From positions 1 to 39,824 of the forward strand of contig CAIUUT010000073.1 in assembly GCA_903902445.1 (NCBI GenBank): a stretch of 39,824 bases of DNA, read 5' to 3'. The translations under genes were made by a program, and so were the position numbers. Shown in pieces: positions 26,060 through 34,621 of this stretch. The stretch comes from an uncultured Candidatus Marinamargulisbacteria bacterium (GTDB taxonomy: Bacteria; Margulisbacteria; Riflemargulisbacteria; GWF2-35-9). The notes under the pieces were generated by a model. That model was given only the letters and a program-made list of their open reading frames with translations, was not told where the DNA came from and searched no databases. Each line of letters begins with the position of its first letter. Within the stretch, counting starts at the first letter, position 1.

Positions 26060-26079
26060 ATACAATATCAGAATTGTAT
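26060..26079. promoter_or_regulatory. 7-bp inverted repeat upstream of the prenyltransferase-like gene
   Basis: ATACAAT (26060-26066) and ATTGTAT (26073-26079) form a perfect inverted repeat with a 6-nt spacer in the 251-nt divergent intergenic region. It could be a regulator site for the gene at 26136. The rest of this gap is very AT-rich and shows no small gene. A TAAAAT at 26125-26130 lies 5 nt before the ATG and could be a -10. Confidence 0.3.
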
Positions 26080-26135
26080 TTGATATATTTGTGTTTTGAA
26101 AAATTCTGCATCATAATTGGTAAATAAAATATAAA

Positions 26136-26966
26136 ATGAAACAATCAACCATAAATAATCTTCTAGTGAAAAAATATCAATTTTACATAAAAACTTTCCA
26201 AGTTGAGGAAAACCAATTTTGGATAGATATTTCTAACCGGATACAATCTCCCTTAGTAAATTATCTAGAACTATCTCATAAGATAGAGAATGGTAAAATA
26301 TATTCAGGTAGAGTTAATATATATTATAATAGTTTGAATCAGCTAAAGCTTCAAAACATTTTAAATTTTATCCACTCACATATTGACATATCTTATAATC
26401 AAGGAATGCTAAAAACTCTAAATTCTTTGTATTTGAGCAAAAGTCCATTATTTATTTATGGCATTGATTTAAGACAAAATATTATTAAAAGTCGTTTTAA
26501 ATTATATTTTCTAATTCGTGATCAAGAAACTATTTTGAAGTTACTGGACACTCATGGCCATAATGATAAAATGCTATCATTTTTTCATGAAGAGCGCGTT
26601 TTAGTTTGTGTTGATTTCGAATTTTCCGGAAATGTTAAGCTAAAAATATATTCTTGCTTCCTTCTTAATGGCGTAAATGAAAGACAAAATCGTGAATATT
26701 TAAATAAACTTGTAGCTGATCCTATAACAAAGATTCTAGATGAATGTTTAATCGTTGATATATCGTTTTCTTCAAGTAATTTCGAACCAATTTTCTCTTT
26801 CATTCCTAGACCTAAAGCGTCCTTCCTAAAATATTTGCCATTACCCTCACAATTTGAAATAGTTAATCAATACTATAATAAAATAAATACACCCATTCAT
26901 TATATTACTCTACATGAAAAAGAAATTGTTAATCAAAACATAACTCAGGGGAACTTGTATTATTAA
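26136..26966 (+). CDS. candidate peptide prenyltransferase (PatF/TruF/LynF-like)
   Basis: PatF-family ABBA prenyltransferases attach isoprenyl groups to Tyr, Ser, Thr, Trp or termini of cyanobactin-type peptides. Recalled alignment with PatF shows shared blocks in the same order: SRFKLYFLI against SSIMLYIHI, VLVCVDFEFSG followed by VKLKIY against the IGFELFFDG strand, then a helical linker, and SSSNFEPIFSF against SKTRVEPILFF, followed by FLKYLPL. The length (276) is near that of the family (about 300). This is remote similarity from memory, so the call is tentative. The gene is much more AT-rich than its neighbours, which hints at transfer. It converges with a radical SAM gene. I see no precursor-peptide gene nearby. 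It lacks a Shine-Dalgarno. Confidence 0.45.
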   Translation: MKQSTINNLLVKKYQFYIKTFQVEENQFWIDISNRIQSPLVNYLELSHKIENGKIYSGRVNIYYNSLNQLKLQNILNFIHSHIDISYNQGMLKTLNSLYLSKSPLFIYGIDLRQNIIKSRFKLYFLIRDQETILKLLDTHGHNDKMLSFFHEERVLVCVDFEFSGNVKLKIYSCFLLNGVNERQNREYLNKLVADPITKILDECLIVDISFSSSNFEPIFSFIPRPKASFLKYLPLPSQFEIVNQYYNKINTPIHYITLHEKEIVNQNITQGNLYY

Positions 26967-26972
26967 ATTACT

Positions 26973-26992
26973 GATATTTGTTAATTAATATC
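26973..26992. terminator. short AT-rich hairpin between convergent genes
   Basis: GATATT (26973-26978) and AATATC (26987-26992) pair around an 8-nt loop in the 41-nt gap between two convergent genes. The stem is weak and the T run poor. Its position is the main reason to consider it a terminator. Confidence 0.25.
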
Positions 26993-27007
26993 ATTATGAA
27001 TAGCTTA

Positions 27008-28324
27008 TTACACTCCCATTTCTGCCTTTCTCCAAGCTAATGACCATAATTCAATGAGTTTTTCTCTAGTTAAACCAAAAGGAATAAATGTTGGAGTTTC
27101 AAGTGGAAACGTTCCATTCTCCGCCGGGATAATGTGCCCAAAATTCTTGTAAACATCATAAAAAAAACTACCAGGATATGGAGTTGCATACTGGAATATA
27201 TTAGACCCAATTCTCCTGCCCATATTTAATGGCGGATTATATTTGACTGCGAAGTTAATGGTATCCATAATTGTATCCTCAGATTCTCCAATATTTCCAA
27301 TCATGAATAATCCCTGAACGCTTAAGCCAACATCTTTTATAGCATAAATAGACGATATAGCGTCATCAACGGTTATCCCTTTATTAATATTTTTTAACAC
27401 AGTGTCATTACCAGATTCAATTCCCAATCCAATTAGAAAAAAACCTGCTTCTTTCATTATTTTATAAATTTCTCTATTATCTTCTTTTACATGTGTTGAA
27501 CAATCCATAGCGTATTTATTATCATTTCTTATTAGATTAGCACAAAACTCAATTACCCGATTATGATCTAAGGTAAAGATATCGTCCATAAATCTAAAAT
27601 GATTACGTTGGTATGTTCCCGATAAATACTGCATTAACGATAAAACGTAATCGGATGAGTGAAAACGAACTTGACGCTTATAAATGCAGGGGGAAGCACA
27701 AAAAATACAATCAAATGGGCAACCTCTACTCGTTAATATTGTAATAAAACTAATATCATTATTTGCATATTCTTTCATATCCAATAAATCATAGGCAGGA
27801 AATGGCAAGTCATCTAAATTTTTTATTAGCGCTCTTTCATTTGTATAATGAACACCACCAGTTCCACTTTTATAGCATATTCCAGCAATATCATGGTATA
27901 TCTGACCTGACCTATCTAAAGTATCCATATACCTCTGACAAACTTCCAATAATGTATGTTCCCCTTCACCAACAACAATAATATCAAATAGGTCTATCGC
28001 TTCTTCCGGTTTAACCGTTACATGAACACCACCACCCACCAACATAGTATCTGGGAATGACTTATTTATCAACTTTGCAAGCCTTTTCATATCAACAAAT
28101 TGAAGAGTCATCCCCCCTATTCCAATGATGTCAGGATTTACATTAGAAATAACTTTAATCAAATCTATATCCGTATAATGCTTTAATGCATTATCGAGAA
28201 TTGATACTTCATATTTATTCTTTCTCAGTAATCCCGCTAAGCTTATTATTCCCACCGGCATCCAGGGAATAAAGTAAGATAAAACATATTCAGGCTCAAT
28301 TAATAATACTCTTCCTTTAATAAT
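27008..28324 (-). CDS. B12-binding-domain radical SAM protein
   Basis: The N-terminal cobalamin-binding-type domain shows GIISLAGLLRKNKYEVSILD, PDIIGIGGMT, VGGGVHVTVKPEEA and VVGEGEHTLLEV. The radical SAM core has the cluster motif CPFDCIFC (CxxxCxxC) and LIGLGIESGND. This is the BchE/methylthiotransferase-like B12 group, whose members methylate or rearrange carbon centres; the substrate is unknown. The first ATG (28261) would remove a family-typical strand. The frame upstream reads GRVLLIEPEYVLSYFIPW, and an ATT at 28324 or 28321 lies 5 or 8 nt after AAGGTG (28335-28330). I therefore start at 28324 (438 residues), an unusual start. The gene is AT-rich like its convergent neighbour. Confidence 0.82.
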   Translation of the reverse strand: MIKGRVLLIEPEYVLSYFIPWMPVGIISLAGLLRKNKYEVSILDNALKHYTDIDLIKVISNVNPDIIGIGGMTLQFVDMKRLAKLINKSFPDTMLVGGGVHVTVKPEEAIDLFDIIVVGEGEHTLLEVCQRYMDTLDRSGQIYHDIAGICYKSGTGGVHYTNERALIKNLDDLPFPAYDLLDMKEYANNDISFITILTSRGCPFDCIFCASPCIYKRQVRFHSSDYVLSLMQYLSGTYQRNHFRFMDDIFTLDHNRVIEFCANLIRNDNKYAMDCSTHVKEDNREIYKIMKEAGFFLIGLGIESGNDTVLKNINKGITVDDAISSIYAIKDVGLSVQGLFMIGNIGESEDTIMDTINFAVKYNPPLNMGRRIGSNIFQYATPYPGSFFYDVYKNFGHIIPAENGTFPLETPTFIPFGLTREKLIELWSLAWRKAEMGV

Positions 28325-28364
28325 TTTTTCACCTTACCCATAATATTTAAACATACTTCTAGCA

Positions 28365-28403
28365 AAAGGGTAACTCACTACAGCTATTTGTTAAATACCC
28401 TTT
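28365..28403. repeat. 8-bp inverted repeat upstream of the radical SAM gene
   Basis: AAAGGGTA (28365-28372) and TACCCTTT (28396-28403) are perfect reverse complements with a 23-nt spacer. They lie in the gap between the radical SAM gene and the truncated NRPS start and could mark an operator. No function is visible. Confidence 0.25.
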
Positions 28404-28443
28404 AACTAAAAATACTCCAATTTAGAGTTGCCCTCTTCTTCAT

Positions 28444-28537
28444 CTAAAACTTATACATCCTGTAAAATCCTAACTACCTAGGCTATAATTTACGCTATGG
28501 AACCTAACTATCCCTTAACCTACGCCCAGAAAAGCAT
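28444..28537 (+). repeat. 94-bp duplication of the NRPS promoter and start, copy 1
   Basis: This segment matches 30165-30258 at 88 of 94 positions. The first 56 nt, including TATAAT (28484-28489) and the ATG, are identical. All six differences fall in codons 2-4. The segment carries a promoter and 13 codons of an NRPS-like gene, placed in front of the ATPase gene. Confidence 0.85.
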
Positions 28538-28562
28538 TTACGCCATTTATTTTAACGAATAA
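28497..28562 (+). pseudogene. truncated NRPS start (remnant)
   Basis: A 21-codon frame begins like the intact NRPS at 30218: both share YPLTYAQKS, the first motif of a condensation domain. It then diverges and stops at TAA 28560-28562. The promoter is intact and the start is leaderless (7 nt after TATAAT). It is most simply the stub of a second NRPS gene or a recombination scar, although a short leader peptide cannot be excluded. Confidence 0.7.
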
Positions 28563-28595
28563 TTGGCAATACGCACACCTTATTCGAACGAATAA

Positions 28596-28624
28596 TTGAC
28601 GAAAGAATAAAAAAGCACTACACT
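28596..28624 (+). promoter_or_regulatory. promoter of the DUF4143-type ATPase gene
   Basis: TTGACG (28596-28601), a 17-nt spacer and TACACT (28619-28624) precede the ATG at 28635 by 10 nt. No ribosome site is seen, so the leader would be only a few nucleotides. Confidence 0.45.
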
Positions 28625-28634
28625 TATTATCATT

Positions 28635-29942
28635 ATGAAAAGAGATATCTATTCCAAGTTACTCCTTTGGAAAACATCCAAAAACCGAAAACCACTTATC
28701 CTGCAAGGAGCGCGGCAGGTTGGAAAAACCTACATCATCAAATCTTTTGCCAGTGGTAATTACAAAAACTACATATATTTAAATTTCGAGGAAGACAAAA
28801 GGCTTCATTCTCTGTTCCAAGACAATATTTCTGCACCTAGAATCTTAAAAGATATTGAACTTCTCTTTGGCAAAAAAATTGACCTCCACAATACATTACT
28901 TATCTTCGACGAAATTCAAGAATGCCAAACTGCTTTAAATAGTCTAAAGTATTTTCAAGAAAACAGCCCTGAAACCCACATCATTGCGGCAGGGTCACTT
29001 CTCGGAGTTAAGTTGGGACAAAACAGAGGATTCCCTGTTGGGAAAGTAAATTTCTTACAACTTTATCCTCTAAACTTTTTTGAATTCTTAAGCGCTATCG
29101 GTCGCCCAGATTTAAGAGAGCTTCTTGAATCTATAGAAACCCCAGCACCCCTCAACGAAGCTCTTCACAACGAATTGCTTCGCTACCTTAAAGAGTATCT
29201 CCTCGTAGGGGGCATGCCAGGAGTCATCAATGTCTACCGCCAGAATAACTTTAACTACAATATAGCACGAGCCGAACAATTGGAAATTATTAAAAGTTAT
29301 TCCTTGGATTTTGCAAAATACACAAAGCAATTTGAAGCCATTAAGATTTCTCGAATCTGGGATAATATTCCCGAACAATTAGCTAAAGACAATAAAAAAT
29401 TTATATTTAATGTCATCAGAAAGGGAGCAAGAGCCAGAGAATATGAGAATTCACTCCAATGGCTGGTAGATAGCGGGCTTGTGTATCAGGTTGAAAACAT
29501 CTCCAATGCCTCTCTTCCGCTTTCAGCTTATGCAAATCATGAAATATTTAAAGTCTACCTACTCGACACTGGGCTGTTGGGAGCCATGTGTCGCATTGAC
29601 CCAAAATCTATCCTTGAGGGGAATACTCTTTTTGACTCTTTTAAGGGAGCAATCATAGAGAATTATGTCCTTCAAGAAATTAAATCTCACCATGATTTGC
29701 CTGTATATTTTTGGACAAGCGAGGGACAAGCCGAAGTGGATTTTCTGATTGAAGAAAACCAACAAATTTATCCGCTGGAAGTAAAAGCTGGGATATCTAA
29801 AAAAAAGAAGAGTCTGAAGATTTTTGGAGAAAGATATAACCAAGTTGAACTTGCCAGATGCACCGCCATGAACCTTTTAAAGAACAATAACATCCTAAAT
29901 TATCCTCTCTACCTAGCCGCCCTATTTCCCAAACTTAACTAA
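28635..29942 (+). CDS. AAA-type ATPase with C-terminal DUF4143 domain
   Basis: The 435 residues have the standard layout of this widespread family. Walker A GARQVGKT lies near residue 25 and Walker B LLIFDEIQ near residue 93, followed by the sensor segment HIIAAGSLLGVKL and a winged-helix stretch. The C-terminal DUF4143 domain has SFKGAIIENYVLQEI and the nuclease-fold-like EVDFLIEENQQIYPLEVKAG. The family is common in variable genomic regions and often present in many copies. Its molecular role is unknown, with DNA-linked or toxin-like roles suggested. Here it sits between a truncated and an intact copy of the NRPS start, so it may have been inserted during that duplication. Confidence 0.9.
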   Translation: MKRDIYSKLLLWKTSKNRKPLILQGARQVGKTYIIKSFASGNYKNYIYLNFEEDKRLHSLFQDNISAPRILKDIELLFGKKIDLHNTLLIFDEIQECQTALNSLKYFQENSPETHIIAAGSLLGVKLGQNRGFPVGKVNFLQLYPLNFFEFLSAIGRPDLRELLESIETPAPLNEALHNELLRYLKEYLLVGGMPGVINVYRQNNFNYNIARAEQLEIIKSYSLDFAKYTKQFEAIKISRIWDNIPEQLAKDNKKFIFNVIRKGARAREYENSLQWLVDSGLVYQVENISNASLPLSAYANHEIFKVYLLDTGLLGAMCRIDPKSILEGNTLFDSFKGAIIENYVLQEIKSHHDLPVYFWTSEGQAEVDFLIEENQQIYPLEVKAGISKKKKSLKIFGERYNQVELARCTAMNLLKNNNILNYPLYLAALFPKLN

Positions 29943-29982
29943 TACAGTATTTCACTAAGAAAAATCGGAATAAGTCTGCTAT

Positions 29983-30015
29983 TTGTGCAACATTATCCAT
30001 TCAATAGTTGCACAA
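29983..30015. repeat. 9-bp inverted repeat in the gap before the NRPS
   Basis: TTGTGCAAC (29983-29991) and GTTGCACAA (30007-30015) pair perfectly with a 15-nt spacer, and a related GGCACAATT follows. This looks like a regulator site or a weak transcription stop after the ATPase gene. The 222-nt gap 29943-30164 shows no gene. Confidence 0.35.
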
Positions 30016-30112
30016 TATGGCACAATTAATAACGTAAACTAACCCCAGATCGATGCACCAGCCATTCTAAGCGAACGCTAAGTAACTCGAAGCATGAGGG
30101 ATTAATTTTCTT

Positions 30113-30128
30113 CCCCATGTAGATGGGG
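30113..30128. other. small GC hairpin in the gap before the NRPS
   Basis: CCCCAT (30113-30118) and ATGGGG (30123-30128) form a 6-bp hairpin with a GTAG loop. It is not followed by a T run. It lies upstream of the duplicated promoter. Confidence 0.3.
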
Positions 30129-30164
30129 GTACTTGAGATATTAATTCTATAAGAAGAATTGCTG

Positions 30165-30258
30165 CTAAAACTTATACATCCTGTAAAATCCTAACTACCT
30201 AGGCTATAATTTACGCTATGACAACACATTATCCCTTAACCTACGCCCAGAAAAGCAT
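30165..30258 (+). repeat. 94-bp duplication of the NRPS promoter and start, copy 2
   Basis: This is the intact-gene copy of the repeat at 28444-28537. It contains TATAAT (30205-30210) 7 nt before the ATG at 30218 and no Shine-Dalgarno, so the NRPS mRNA is predicted to be leaderless. Confidence 0.85.
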
Positions 30259-33200
30259 GTGGATTGAGCAGTTTTCCAACTCCAATAAAGCCGTCATGAA
30301 TATCGCTGGGTACTCCCCCATTCCGGGCCAGCTGCACTACGCACATTGTCGGGAAGCCATCAATATTGCCGCTAGCGAAAATGAGATCCTGCGTCTAATC
30401 CTGCAGGAAAACGACAATATCCCAACTCAAACTATCGCCAGTGAGATTTGCTACCGTGTTCCTCTTGTTGACCTTTCTAACACCGCCAACCCACAGGAAA
30501 GCGCTTACGAATGGATGATCCATAGCACCAACGTAGCTTTTATGCCCCAAAATCTTCTCATGGATTTTGCGCTGCTAAAAATATCCGATACGACCCATTA
30601 CTTATTTTCCAAATATCACCATCTCACCACAGACTCCTGGGGGATTGCTTTGCTGTTGCAAAGAGTGACACACATTTACAATTGTCTTGTGAAGGGCCAG
30701 CAAATTACCAACGCCTCCACCAGCTGCTTTCTAGAGCAAATACTTAAAGAAACGCACTATTTGGAGTCGGAAAAGTTCAAACAAGACCTACACTACTGGC
30801 AGACAAAACTAACCCCTGCTTACACCCCCTTGTTTGCGGGGAAAACACTAGCTTCGGGAAAATGCCAACGACAAACGTTAATCTTAGGAAAAGAAGACTA
30901 TATGCTTTTAGAACAAAGAGCCAAGCAACTCGAAGTTTCTTTGTTTCAAGTTTTACTGGCGGCTATCCTCACGTATTTTGGCACCTTATATAAAAGAAAT
31001 GAGCTCATCGTAGGCATTAACCTATTGAACCGGCCAGACTTCCAAGCCAAGAATACAATTGGCTTATTTACTAATACAGTGCCCTTTAGGTTTCACCTTG
31101 ACCCAGAACAAAACATCCCAACAATCTTAGAAAAAATGAAATCGAGCCTACTGCAAGACTACCGACATCAGCGTTGCCCGAGAAGCCTGATCTATAAGGA
31201 CCAACACCACCTAGAAAATGGCATTAACGATTTACTGGTATCTTTCGAGAAACACGATTACACCGTGGCCTTCAATGGCGAAAACTCTAAAGCCCTCTTT
31301 TTACCCAACAAAATAGCCAGTAACGCATTGGCCATATATATTTGGGAATATCACCAAGCTCAGGAATTATACATTAACCTGGATTTTTCCCAAGACATCT
31401 TTAGCCAGCAAAACATCCATAATATTTTCCAAGAGATGCACAGACATTTACAAAATTTCAGCCAATCGAAGTTGGAATCGTCGAATAATTTTGGAGATAT
31501 CTCAAAGCTAACGCCAGAAAATACACGCGCTTCTAACGGCCAATATTCCCTCACAAAACCAACGATTGATAATCTAATCTCCCACATTGCTCACACTACC
31601 CCCGATAAGATTGCCTTAGTTTGTGGACATGAAAACCAAACCTATCAAGAACTGGAGACTCAAGCCTCACAAATTGCCAGTAAATTAGTTAACCAGTATC
31701 ACGTTAAACCCGACGACATTATTGCCGTGCAAACAGGCAGATGCCTAGCACTACTTGCCAGTATGTTGGGTATTCTGAAGGCAGGAGGCGCCATTCTCCT
31801 CTTGGATGATAAACTTCCTGAAAAGCGGGTTCAATACATGCTTGAAACCTGCAGGGCAAAGCTCATACTTCAAAGCACAAAACATATCGCCCCTTTCAGT
31901 CACCAGCAAAAAGTAGTCTATGTCGAAGATTTATTAAGTAGCCCTGCTAGCAATTTTGTTCCGGAACATCGTGGACACAACCTCGCCTACATCATGTTTA
32001 CTTCTGGTTCTACTGGGGAACCTAAAGGCGTTATGATCGAGCACGCTAACCTTTCTGGGTTTCTGCATAGCATTTGCAAACAAATTCCACTAAACAGTAG
32101 CAGCAAAATATGCGCCATAACCAACCTTTCCTTTGATATCTTCATCCTTGAATCTTTAGTCGTTCTTGCCCAAGGTGGAAGCATCTATTTAACTAAGGAG
32201 GAAGACCAAGAACATCCAGCCCAAATAACCCGATTAATGGACGAGCAGCGTCTGACCACCTTACAAACAACGCCTACCCGCTTAAGACTGTTTATGGAAA
32301 GCTGCGAAAACTATTCATGGCTGGAAAACTTAGAAGTTTTACTCCTGGGAGGAGAAGTGCTCAGCGAAAACTTACTCAATGACATTAGACGATACTACAA
32401 AAAACCGCTCTACCATGTCTATGGTCCCACAGAAACCACCATTTGGGCTACTTTGCAAATCATAGGCGCGTCAACCCGCATCAACCTTGGCTACCCGCTC
32501 GACAACACCGAAATATATATTATGGATGAATTTGGAAACGTTTTACCGGCAGATGTCGAGGGGGAAATTTGCATTGCAGGGAGTAATTTGGCCAGAGGCT
32601 ACCTCCATGATGAAGCCTTAACCCATTCAAAATTTATTTTTAATTCCCAATTAAACCGCAGGCTCTACAAAACCGGCGATCGTGGAAAAAAGCAAACCGA
32701 TAACGCCCTTGTGTTTTTAGGACGCAAAGACAATCAGCTAAAAATTCACGGAGCGCGCATTGAAGCTGGCGAAATCGAGGCGAAGCTAAACCAGTTTCCC
32801 GGCGTTAAAGATTGCGTCGTTGTCGCCAAAGACGGCACCCACTTATGTGTTTATTTTACTGCCGAAAATCAACTCAGTAGCGAAAACATCACAAAATACT
32901 TAGCCAAAGAGCTTCCCCCCCACATGGTTCCCCATCTCTATATACAACTGGAGTCTTTTCCCCTTACCCTCACTGGGAAAAAAGACCGAACATTATTGGC
33001 CAGCTATCAGTTCCCCTCTACGACGAATCCCATAGAAGCAGGAACAAACCTTGAGAAGACTCTTCTAAGTGCTTGGCAAAAGGCTTTTGGCAAAGATAAT
33101 ATTAGCATTGATGATGATTTTTTTGCCTTAGGTGGAGATTCCCTAGCTGCAGTTATCATCATTACACAACTCGAGAAAAATAACTTAGCCTGCAACTTAG

Positions 33201-33274
33201 CAGAAATATATTACTATAAAACCATTAGAAAGCTAGCACACTACATTGAAAAAACAAAACTGGAGTCCTTGTAA
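30218..33274 (+). CDS. single-module NRPS: condensation, adenylation (Gly-like), carrier
   Basis: Condensation domain (about 1-430): YPLTYAQKSMW start motif and HHLTTDSWG at 134-142, which keeps both His and the Asp of HHxxxDG. Adenylation domain (about 445-935): FTSGSTGEPKG near 592, YGPTETT near 734, YKTGDR, GRKDNQLKIHGARIEAGEIE and the TGKKDR lysine. Carrier domain: GGDSLAA with phosphopantetheine Ser near 974. Aligning to GrsA, I read the pocket code as D-I-L-Q-L-G-V-I-W plus Lys, one position away from the glycine code as I recall it. No thioesterase or reductase is present. A leading condensation domain would suit acylation of glycine or cooperation with another module. The start ATG is leaderless, 7 nt after TATAAT. 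Confidence 0.93.
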   Translation: MTTHYPLTYAQKSMWIEQFSNSNKAVMNIAGYSPIPGQLHYAHCREAINIAASENEILRLILQENDNIPTQTIASEICYRVPLVDLSNTANPQESAYEWMIHSTNVAFMPQNLLMDFALLKISDTTHYLFSKYHHLTTDSWGIALLLQRVTHIYNCLVKGQQITNASTSCFLEQILKETHYLESEKFKQDLHYWQTKLTPAYTPLFAGKTLASGKCQRQTLILGKEDYMLLEQRAKQLEVSLFQVLLAAILTYFGTLYKRNELIVGINLLNRPDFQAKNTIGLFTNTVPFRFHLDPEQNIPTILEKMKSSLLQDYRHQRCPRSLIYKDQHHLENGINDLLVSFEKHDYTVAFNGENSKALFLPNKIASNALAIYIWEYHQAQELYINLDFSQDIFSQQNIHNIFQEMHRHLQNFSQSKLESSNNFGDISKLTPENTRASNGQYSLTKPTIDNLISHIAHTTPDKIALVCGHENQTYQELETQASQIASKLVNQYHVKPDDIIAVQTGRCLALLASMLGILKAGGAILLLDDKLPEKRVQYMLETCRAKLILQSTKHIAPFSHQQKVVYVEDLLSSPASNFVPEHRGHNLAYIMFTSGSTGEPKGVMIEHANLSGFLHSICKQIPLNSSSKICAITNLSFDIFILESLVVLAQGGSIYLTKEEDQEHPAQITRLMDEQRLTTLQTTPTRLRLFMESCENYSWLENLEVLLLGGEVLSENLLNDIRRYYKKPLYHVYGPTETTIWATLQIIGASTRINLGYPLDNTEIYIMDEFGNVLPADVEGEICIAGSNLARGYLHDEALTHSKFIFNSQLNRRLYKTGDRGKKQTDNALVFLGRKDNQLKIHGARIEAGEIEAKLNQFPGVKDCVVVAKDGTHLCVYFTAENQLSSENITKYLAKELPPHMVPHLYIQLESFPLTLTGKKDRTLLASYQFPSTTNPIEAGTNLEKTLLSAWQKAFGKDNISIDDDFFALGGDSLAAVIIITQLEKNNLACNLAEIYYYKTIRKLAHYIEKTKLESL

Positions 33275-33276
33275 CC

Positions 33277-34605
33277 GTGGATGACGCGACCCAAAACCAA
33301 CAATTATTAGCCTCCCTGAGATCTGCAGAAATTGCCTATCATAACCGCTATTTACAAGGGGGGTGGGAAAAAGAATACTTTCACAACGTACTCAAGGAAA
33401 ATGCCCGAGCAAAATATCGCTATGTTTACTTTGCCTCCAAAATAGAATTCAGTAAGGCAATAAATATCCAGCGTCTCGAAGAAGCCGTCCACGCACTACT
33501 AAGTGAACAAGAGTTACTGCGCAGTGTGTTTGTAGAAGTTGACTCTGTTTTTAAATGGCGAACGTTTAAACCACCAACAAATATTACCCTGCCTTTTCTT
33601 GACCTATCTTCCTTTAGCGAAAGTTTCATCAAAGCGTTCATCTATGAAGTCCTATTTGCATACTACGCCAATAAAGACCGCTTAAGCGACTTTTGCTTTC
33701 GCTGTTTACTTCTCAAGTTTGGCCCCGAAGAATACCGTTTTTTCTTCCTCATCAATGAGAGCATCCACGATCAGTACAGTGAGGACATCGTAAGAAGAAG
33801 TATTCTCAGTCATTACCAGCAAGTTAGTTCTTCTCCAGAAACAACCACTCCCAATTATGAACAATATTTGCAGACTTTAGAGAGGGGGCCACAAAACATT
33901 AGCCCCGAAAAGCTGATTGCCTTCTACCAATTGGCAGCGTTTCAAGAAGCAACCCAACGCTTACAGGAGCACATTCCCCCTGAGTCAAATTGCAGCTTTA
34001 AACTTCAGTTCCCTTTAAGAGAAAATGGAGACGATCTCAATAAATGGGAGCTTGCTCTTCGCTTACTAAAAGTGTTTTGTCAAAAATACATCCCCGTAAC
34101 ACCCCTACCTCTATTAGTCGAAACAGATTGTCGTGGCTTTGATAATTATAAATATATCAATACTATGGGCAATTTCAGTGACTTCATGCCAATAGTTTTA
34201 GATATTAACGCGGACTTTGCCACTACAGCACAAACTATTCAACAAAAAGTAAAATTTGCTTCCCAACATAATATTAATTTTATGCAGTTATTTCTCAATG
34301 AAGCGACCACTTCCTCCATCCAAAAAGAACAGCGTCTCCTTCGTGAACTACTCGGCAACTTAATGCTCACCAAAACATTGTTTATTTTTCGCTTTAATGC
34401 TCATTTCGATAAAGAAAAAAATATCGAGGTTATCGACAATGAAAAATATAATAACCATTTCAAATATCCTGCCTACCTGCCACGCTGGGGTTGCGGATAT
34501 TATTTCTATGTTTCCTTCGATAAAGGAAAACTACTATTAGAGATTCACGCCCCTATTAGCTTGGATGAAAATGACATTCAAGAGACTCTACACAGCGCCA
34601 TTTAA
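33277..34605 (+). CDS. stand-alone condensation-like protein without catalytic His
   Basis: The 442 residues resemble an NRPS condensation domain in length and pattern (LEEAVHALLSEQELLRSVFV near residue 70, ISLDENDIQETL at the end). At the HHxxxDG site (about 160-168) it reads NESIHDQYS, so both histidines are gone while the Asp remains. The general base for peptide-bond formation is absent, so it is unlikely to condense substrates. It may serve a structural, gatekeeping or product-release role for the NRPS. The start is a GTG 2 nt after the NRPS stop, so the pair is an operon. There is no signal peptide. Confidence 0.65.
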   Translation: MDDATQNQQLLASLRSAEIAYHNRYLQGGWEKEYFHNVLKENARAKYRYVYFASKIEFSKAINIQRLEEAVHALLSEQELLRSVFVEVDSVFKWRTFKPPTNITLPFLDLSSFSESFIKAFIYEVLFAYYANKDRLSDFCFRCLLLKFGPEEYRFFFLINESIHDQYSEDIVRRSILSHYQQVSSSPETTTPNYEQYLQTLERGPQNISPEKLIAFYQLAAFQEATQRLQEHIPPESNCSFKLQFPLRENGDDLNKWELALRLLKVFCQKYIPVTPLPLLVETDCRGFDNYKYINTMGNFSDFMPIVLDINADFATTAQTIQQKVKFASQHNINFMQLFLNEATTSSIQKEQRLLRELLGNLMLTKTLFIFRFNAHFDKEKNIEVIDNEKYNNHFKYPAYLPRWGCGYYFYVSFDKGKLLLEIHAPISLDENDIQETLHSAI

Positions 34606-34621
34606 ACAAAAAGCTTAAACA

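Noticed and set aside
29983-30015. TTGTGCAAC inverted repeat as a CRP or LexA site
   Set aside because: The symmetry is clear but the spacing and sequence fit no consensus I can name; kept as an unassigned repeat.
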